From NCBI GenBank assembly GCA_950097015.1, contig CATNEN010000003.1, positions 10,646,501 to 10,710,500 on the forward strand: 64,000 nt of DNA, given 5' to 3'. The position numbers were made by a program, and so were the translations under genes. Under the pieces are notes generated by a model, which saw only the letters and a list, made by a program, of their open reading frames with translations, had not been told where the DNA came from and did not search any database. Shown piece by piece: positions 57,804 to 64,000 of this stretch (positions are counted from its first letter, which is position 1; each line of letters begins with the position of its first letter). This DNA is from Macrostomum hystrix. Lineage: Eukaryota > Platyhelminthes > Macrostomidae.

Positions 57804-60800
57804 TCAACTGAAATTCGGCCAAAGTTCGTTTAGCAAGTCACAGAGCTGCAAGCCGGCGTGGCGTAGTGCAGGCTCGAAGTCTGCGTTGAGCGTGGCAAGG
57901 TGGGCCTGAAGCCTCCGACACGAGTTAAAGACATCACCGTTAAAGTACTTTTCTGCGGAGGGTGACATGAAATAACTGTTTCTGAGTGACTGCACAGTTT
58001 CAGGAGAGCAATCAGGGTGTCAGGAGAGTACTCAGGGTGTCAGGAGAGTACTCAGGGTGTCAGGAGAGTACTCAGGGTGTCAGGAGAGTACTCAGGGTGT
58101 CAGGGCAGTAATCAGGGTGTCAGGAGAGTAATCAGGGTGTCAGGGAGAGTAATCAGGGTCTCAGGAGAGTAATCAGGGTCTCAGGAGAGTAATCAGGGTC
58201 TCAGGAGAGTAATCAGGGTCTCAGGAGGGTAATCAGGGTCTCAGGAGAGTAATCAGGGTGTCAGGAGAGTAATCAGGGTGTCAGGAGAGTAATCAGGGTG
58301 TCAGGAGAGTAATCAGGGTGTCAGGAGAGTAATCAGGGTGTCAGGAGAGTAATCAGGGTCTCAGGAGAGTAATCAGGGCCTCAGGAGAGTAATCAGGGTC
58401 TCAGGAGAGTAATCAGGGTCTCAGGAGAGTAATCAGGGTCTCAGGAGAGTAATCAGGGTGTCAGGAGAGTAATCAGGGTGTCAGGAGACTGTGTAAAGAA
58501 AGTCAGCAGTAATAAATTTCATGAATTCCAAGCTCACCATTCTGATAGGAGCCAAGACAGATGAGTGTTTTGCGTTGAAGCGCACTAATGATGGAAGCTG
58601 ACGGGCCAGCGTCGACTAGAATTTCTTGACATTCTGAAACGACACGGTTTAGAAAATGCATTTGGATTTAAAAGGTATTGTAGAAAAAACTATCTATAAA
58701 TAATAACCAAAGTAGTGCCATTAAGACTGGCATAGTGACAAAAATGGGCGGTAGTTTGAGAAACAAATACTGGTAGAGCGAGAAACAAATACTGGTAGGC
58801 GAGAAACAATGAGTGGTAAAGTTACAAACAAAGACTGCTAGAGTTACAAACAAAGACTGGTAGAGTGAGAAACAAAGACTGGTAGAGTGAGAAACAAATA
58901 CTGGTAGGCGAGAAACAATGAGTGGTAAAGTTACAAACAAAGACTGCTAGAGTTACAAACAAAGACTGGTAGAGTGAGAAACAAATACTGGTAGAGTGAG
59001 AAACAAAGACTGGTAGAGTGAGAGACATGAGTAGGATAGTGGTATCTAAAAGATGGACTATCAGAGAGAAGTGGAGATCAAAGTGGCTGGCATGGCTGCG
59101 GAGGTCCCTTACCGGTTCCATAAGCTAGCATGGCGCAGAATAAAGCGATCTCCATCTGGTCCAGACCGTTAATGAGAGCGCCAGCGAGTCTAGCCACATA
59201 ATTGGAATGACTGGCGATCACGTTGGCCAGCTCAGAGTAGCGCCTCCTCAATCGAGCCATCTGGCTGCTGTCCATCTTCAACGGCGACCGCAGTTCGGTA
59301 TTGGAGTCGCTGACACAGTCGGAGGCTTGAGCTAGCAGCAGCACAGGGTAGAAGGTGCGAGCCAGCAGGCGGCCCCTGATGCGCCAGTCCAGAGAGGACA
59401 TGCCCGGCAGCAGCTGGCAGAAGGTCTGGATGCCGCTACCGAGTTGACGCAGCCTGCCCAGGACAGCCTTTGAGCAGTTCTCATCCGACTCATTGTCGCT
59501 GTCTTCATCGTCATCAGCGACGCCTTCGGTTGTTCCACCGGACTGGCCACCGGCTTTGGACACAGCCAGTAAGACAGCTTTTAGTCCTAGGAAGGCTCGC
59601 TGAATGCAGTCGATAAATTCAACTTCAGATTGAGCCTCCAGATCAACGGCTGTGGCTAATGGCTGCTGCTGCTGCTGGCTAGGACATGCAACAAAACTGT
59701 CCTGTGTAGCTTGCTGATGCGCCGAGAAGTTCTGTAGCTGCTGATGATGAAGATGGTGTTGATGCGAAAGCGGCTGCTGCTCCTGCTGATGATGCTGCAG
59801 CTGCTGGTGCTGATGAAGTGAAAGATGATTGGGCAGGAGCTGCTGACGGGTGTTCCTGATCTTCTTGATCTCCTGGGCGCACATGTGTTTTACGGCGTTC
59901 GGTTGGCGTCCGATTCGACTACCTAAAATGGTTGATTTGCGTAAAAAATCACGCATTAGTTTTTTTACTCTACTTACAGTAGATGAATAGTTAAGTTTCT
60001 TTAGAATCTCTGATAATTCATAAAATTAAAAGGGTTCATATTAGCCGATTTTTTTCAACAGAAAATTCTAAAATCTAAATTTCGATTGGTTTCGTGTTAC
60101 TAATTACTCGCAAATAATATTGAATTAAGTAGCCGATATGTAAAGAAAAAGTAAATTGCGATTGCACTCAAACATTTACATTTACAAAAAAGCTAACATT
60201 TTAATAACTAATTAATATAAAACATGATCATAACAAAATAATAGCAATCATGCTTCATTGCACCTTCCCCAATTGGGCCAGATGTGCAGTCAACCGCACA
60301 GTCGCAGCTATTGCGCGGAGCATCTGAAACCTGCGTACGGCTGTTCAGTCCATGGACTGGTGGGTGCCACACCCGCCCTCAATTACCCCAGCTAGTGCTG
60401 GTTCCCATTTAACAGCTGGGTGAACTGAAGCAACGCAGAGTTTAGTGCTAATGGACACAAATTGTTCCACTGGATTCGGGAATCGAACCCCGGACCTTCA
60501 AGTCGTGAGTCCGTCGCTCTAGCCACTAGGCCACAACCTCTATAATCCCTCCCTCCTGAACATTTAATAGAGACGAGAGAGAGAGCTAGAGGATCAAAAT
60601 CCCATCGACGTGTCATTTCATTTGGAATGAAAAAAAAGATAAGAAACTGAGCCTCTCATTTATCAGAAAATGTCGCTATCTTCAGTTGTCGCGTGCCGCA
60701 TAGGATATTGACGGAAGTGTCAGATCATTTGATTTTTTTTCCATTTTTTTTATTTCCAGTGTTGTCAGAATAGCAGCTCTTAAAACAGCTCTGTGTGGCC

Positions 60801-62709
60801 ATTTCCGATTATTCCTCAATTTAGTGTTGAGTGCTTGTCTGCGTCAGTCGAGAATGGATCAATTTCGATCTCAAACATACGTTGAAACTCCAACCCTACA
60901 AAGGCAGACTGGGACCGGGGCTGCAGGCTTTACTACTATTAATATTATTTTATTATTACTATTTGCCAGAGGAGGGTGGGGAGATATTGGCGCTCGTGGT
61001 CGGCAAAGGTCCCAGATTCCAGAAACGGGGTCTCCCACCGCCTTAATACCTTTTCGAGGCTTCGGGACTGCGTTTTTCGTGAATGCAGGCGGCCCTTGAA
61101 GTGGAATAGCCCAGCTAATACAGTTAGCTCACGCCATGGGACAGATGGTTTGCGAGTCTAAATCAGAGAATGAGCTTGGGGACACTAACAAAGGTCTATC
61201 GGCCTTCAAAAACGCACCGTCTGTTTCGCACTCTCGCACTCTCACTGCCTCTCTCTCTCTCCTAGGTCCTTTAGCCTAGACATTTAGGTTTTTCTGGGTA
61301 TTCTAGCCTTCCTTCTTTTCATTATCCCGTGTCTCATCTCTCCCGTGTCTCATCTCTTCCGTGTCTCATCTCTCCCGTGTCTCATCTCTCCCCTGTCTCA
61401 TCTCTCCCGTGTCTCATCTCTCCCGTCTCATCTCTCCCGTGTCTCATCTCTCCCGTGTCTCATCTCTCCCCTGTCTCATCTCTCCCGTGTCTCATCTCTC
61501 CCGTCTCATCTCTCCCGTGTCTCATCTCTCCCGTGTCTCATCTCTCCCCTGTCTCATCTCTCCCGTGTCTCACCTCTCCAGTGTCTTATCTCTCCCGTGT
61601 CTCATCTCTCCCGTGTCTCATCTCTCCCGTGTCTCATCTCTCCCGTGTCTCATCTCTCCCGTGTCTCATCTCTCCCGTGTCTCATCTCTCCCGTGTCTCA
61701 TCTCTCCCGTGTCTCATCTCCCACGTGTCTCATCTCTCCAGTGTCTCATCTCTCCCGTGTCTCATCTCTCCAGTGTCTTATCTCTCCCGTGTCTCATCTC
61801 TCCCGTGTCTTATCTCTCCCGTGTCTCATCTCTCCCGTGTCTCATCTCTCCCGTGTCTCATCTCCCACGTGTCTCATCTCTCCCATGTCTCATCTCTCCC
61901 GTCTCATCTCTCCAGTGTCTTATCTCTCTAATGTCTCATCTCTCCCGTGTCTCATCTTTCCCGTGTCTCATCTCCCCAGTCTTATCTCCCCAGTCTCACC
62001 CTCGGAGGACATGCCGGCCCGGGTGCACTTGGCGAATCGGCAGCTTTTGCAGGCGTTGCGGCTCTGCTGGTTGATCTCGCAGCCGCCGCCTTTGCTGCAG
62101 ATGTACTTGCCGGCGTCTCGCTCTTTGATCGTGCGACGAAAGAAGCCCTGCCAAACAATGGGGATATTTTGCGTGGGGATTGACTTATGAAATTTAGTTT
62201 TACACACAGTCTACTAACAGTTTAACAGATAAAAATCCAATCTAACAGGTAAACACCCAGTCTAACAGGTAAACACCCAGTCTAACAGGTAAACACCCAG
62301 TCTAACAGGTAAACACCCAGTCTAACAGGTAAACACCCAGTCTAACAGGTAAACACCCAGTCTAACAGGTAAACACCCAGTCTAACAGGTAAACACCCAG
62401 TCTAACAGGTAAACACCCAGTCTAACAGGTAAACACCCAGTCTAACAGGTAAACACCCACTCTAACAGGTAAACACCCAGTCTAACAGGTAAACACCCAG
62501 TCTAACAGGTAAACACCCAGTCTAACAGGTAAACACCCAGTCTAACAGGTAAACACCCAGTCTAACAGGTAAACACCCCAGTAAAACAGGCAATCATAGG
62601 CGAACCCACAACCGACCTTGCATCCCTCGCAGGTGATGGCGCCGAAATGAAAGCCGGAACTGTTGGCTCCGCAGACTCGACACGGAATGTCAGATATTGA
62701 CGTTGCCAT
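57804..62709 (-). CDS. nuclear receptor (DNA-binding plus ligand-binding domains), at least five exons
   Basis: Exons: 62709-62617, 62147-62000, 59922-59113, 58633-58538, 57989-57804. Exon 1 encodes the first zinc module, [13 protein letters not shown], up to P-box CEGCK. Exon 2 encodes [17 protein letters not shown] and the second module, ending [12 protein letters not shown]. Exon 3 begins with the A-box-like [12 protein letters not shown], then a Gln/His-rich hinge, an Asp/Glu run and the LBD signature [17 protein letters not shown], ending [13 protein letters not shown]. Exons 4-5 encode the last LBD helices, ending [13 protein letters not shown]. The first three junctions are phase-consistent (0, 1, 1). 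Exon 4 ends phase 1 but exon 5 is only open from phase 0, so one junction is wrong, a micro-exon is missed, or the gene is mutated. The subfamily is not assigned. The N-terminus may have further exons. Confidence 0.88.
58000..58495. repeat. 20-bp minisatellite in the last nuclear-receptor intron
   Basis: About 24 copies of TCAGGAGAGTAATCAGGGTG. On the sense strand the unit, TCTCCTGACACCCTGATTAC, resembles the pyrimidine tract just before exon 5 (TCTCCTGAAACTGTGCAG). Confidence 0.97.
58740..59030. repeat. 22-bp minisatellite in nuclear-receptor intron 3
   Basis: Copies around GAGAAACAAAGACTGGTAGA with variants. A composite block is duplicated (58790-58880 and 58910-59000). Confidence 0.93.
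60268..60545 (-). mobile_element. tRNA-derived SINE (family 2, copy 1)
   Basis: The minus-strand head TGGCCTAGTGGCTAGAGCG (box A) and GGGGTTCGATTCCC (box B) are a clear tRNA derivative. The body contains CCCATTTAACAGCTGGGTGA. It lies in nuclear-receptor intron 2. Confidence 0.9.
61328..61998. repeat. 16-bp minisatellite touching the nuclear-receptor exon 2 donor
   Basis: About 42 copies of CATCTCTCCCGTGTCT. The array runs up to the 5' splice site at 61999. The sense-strand donor GTGAGACTGGGGA grades directly into the units GATGAGACACGGGAGA. Confidence 0.97.
62215..62580. repeat. 20-bp minisatellite in nuclear-receptor intron 1
   Basis: 18 almost perfect copies of TCTAACAGGTAAACACCCAG. The plus strand of each unit contains a donor-like CAG|GTAAAC (antisense to the gene). 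Confidence 0.98.
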
Positions 62710-62773
62710 GCCGGGACTTTTACCTGTGTGATTGGCGGGAAATCAGTGCTTTGTCTGTTAATTAGTATTTTCA

Positions 62774-62965
62774 AATTGGGCCAGATATGCAGGCGGCAGC
62801 ACAGCTGGCGGACTGGAGGGAACCCACACTCATGATGCTGGTACCCATTTAACAGCTGGTTGAACTGAATAAATGCAGAGTTAAGTGTCTCGCTAAACGA
62901 CTAATTGTACCAACAGTGTGAAGAATCGAAACCCCGACCTTCGGACCTAACAACAATGCTAGAAC
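62774..62965 (-). mobile_element. SINE family 2, copy 2 (degraded head)
   Basis: Shares TTGGGCCAGATATGCAG, ACCCATTTAACAGCTGG and TGAACTGAATAAATGCAGAG with 60268-60545. The tRNA head is more diverged (GAATCGAAACCCCGACCTTC on plus). Confidence 0.85.
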
Positions 62966-63228
62966 TTCTTAGTTGAATAAATCGGAAAAAATGATTCGAA
63001 TTCCTTTTAGCTAGTTTCTCAAAATGATTTCAGAAAAAATCTAAAACCCATTGAAAGATACCGAACTTCTGTTCTTAAATAAAATGAATTTAATCTGCAG
63101 AGCTTAAAGAAACAGAAAAGACAGATTAACATTTAACACCCTGGCCCAAATCATGGAGAGAGATTAGTGTCGGCATCGCAGTCTTCTAGCCTTCATTTTT
63201 TCTAATTTTCACCCTAAATTCTTTCGAT

Positions 63229-63271
<43 letters not shown>

Positions 63272-63769
63272 CAGCTATTCTAGCAGTAACAGCAACTGTA
63301 GCGATTCTAACGTTTGGTTCGGGGCAAATTAGGCTCTGCCTCTTAGGACTGCGTGGTTATGGCGTCATTCTATACACTTTATATTATTATAGTTTGTAAA
63401 AAGAGAGGAAACAGCCACTGCTTAAGAAAAGCAAGAGAAGATTGTTTCAAAGCAGCAGCAGCAGCAGCAAAGGCTACACCAATTCTCCCCTGAGGGGTCT
63501 ATGCCGGCGGTAACTAGTAACTACATGCAAATGGCACGCACTAGCACAAAGACTCGAAACTCTCTATTGTGCATGGCATCCCCGCGGGGGTACTTGCTTG
63601 TAGAATAAATCTAAAACTTTGCCCCAAACCCCATGGAGATTCGCTACAATCATGTTTTTTCATTCCATTTTTTTCTAGCTAAATTTCTTTGCTTTTGAAA
63701 AATACACACGAGTTTATTTACTATGTTTGTTTCTAGATAGTCGGGTACACAGGTGAGCCCGGTAGAAAA
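62966..63769. other. intergenic stretch upstream of the nuclear receptor
   Basis: AT-rich, with a CAG-type trinucleotide tract at 63232-63285 and a shorter one near 63450. No supported coding sequence. Confidence 0.5.
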
Positions 63770-64000
63770 GAGGTGATTTGGGAAAGAGGGAAAGAAGAGA
63801 TAGTAGAGACTGGAGAGTAGAGAAGAGAGGAGAGAGAACAGAAGAGAGAAGAGAGAAGAGAGGATCGAGAAGAAAGGAGAGAGGAGAGAGGAGAGAGAGG
63901 AGAGAGAGGAGAGGAGAGATAAGAAAATAGAGAAGAGAAGAGAGAAGAGACAAGAAAGGAGAGAGAAGAGTGGAGAGAAGAGACAAGAGAGGAGAGAGAA
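63770..64000. repeat. GA-rich low-complexity sequence
   Basis: Degenerate GAGAGAAGA-type purine tract running off the window. The minus-strand Leu/Ser-rich ORF across it is an artefact. Confidence 0.9.

Noticed and set aside
60470-60545. Functional tRNA gene on the minus strand
   Set aside because: Box A and box B are good, but the sequence continues into a SINE body and the 3' acceptor stem is not paired, so it is a SINE head.
60392-60616. 74-codon ORF ([21 protein letters not shown]-like)
   Set aside because: It is the translated head of a tRNA-derived SINE.
61329-62190. Three overlapping Ser/Leu-rich ORFs of up to 281 codons
   Set aside because: They come from the 16-bp array in nuclear-receptor intron 2, antisense to the gene.
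62215-62580. CRISPR-like array of regular 20-bp repeats
   Set aside because: Units are contiguous with no unique spacers, there are no cas genes, and the DNA is eukaryotic. It is a minisatellite.

Overview
This is a piece of animal nuclear genome. Genes are interrupted by GT-AG introns, there are no bacterial operons, and the recognisable proteins are eukaryotic or metazoan: a nuclear receptor, a Mab-21/cGLR-type protein, TFIIS, HYOU1/GRP170 and an RNF19-like membrane protein. tRNA-derived SINEs, a mariner relic and a broken gypsy-type retroelement also occur. An invertebrate with a minisatellite-rich genome fits best. A flatworm such as Macrostomum is only my guess. By summed coordinates, roughly a quarter of the window is near-perfect tandem repeat with units of 12-33 bp.

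Layout. 182-2553 (-): putative DxD glycosyltransferase with a 19-bp minisatellite filling its intron. 2560-4745: a 2.2-kb array of 20-bp units. 5454-6233 (-): two-exon gene of unknown function. 6905-7215: a dispersed repeat, with an inverted partner at 22935-23235. 9207-16028 (-): complete 14-exon HYOU1 gene; every splice phase closes, giving 882 aa. 16029-17041: region shared by two divergent promoters. 17042-20489 (+): TFIIS in three exons with a 23-glutamine tract and a mariner copy in intron 1. 25613-31345 (-): about 30 ankyrin repeats that appear to be spliced to a Mab-21/cGLR-type nucleotidyltransferase-fold domain (1,729 aa). 34364-36388 (-): broken gypsy-type gag-protease-RT joined to a tyrosine-recombinase tail. 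40326-42653 (+): intronless secreted protein with cysteine-rich repeats followed by an intact VanY-type D-Ala-D-Ala carboxypeptidase domain. 43474-45370 (+): three-exon orphan gene. 47877-52190 (+): four-exon gene with an RNF19-like membrane hairpin. 57804-62709 (-): nuclear receptor with split DNA-binding and ligand-binding domains. The end of the window is GA-rich simple sequence.

The genes do not form one pathway. Two are candidate host-microbe genes: the cysteine-repeat VanY protein, whose catalytic domain is bacterial-type, and the ankyrin/Mab-21 fusion, which resembles cGAS-like receptors. The most general pattern is that many introns carry their own private minisatellite, and several of these begin at or resemble the adjacent splice site. 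One intron takes its 5' splice site from the tRNA-like head of a SINE, and one 3' splice site is tandemly triplicated.

All gene models come from reading the sequence. No database search was run. Family assignments rest on motifs and remembered family features.
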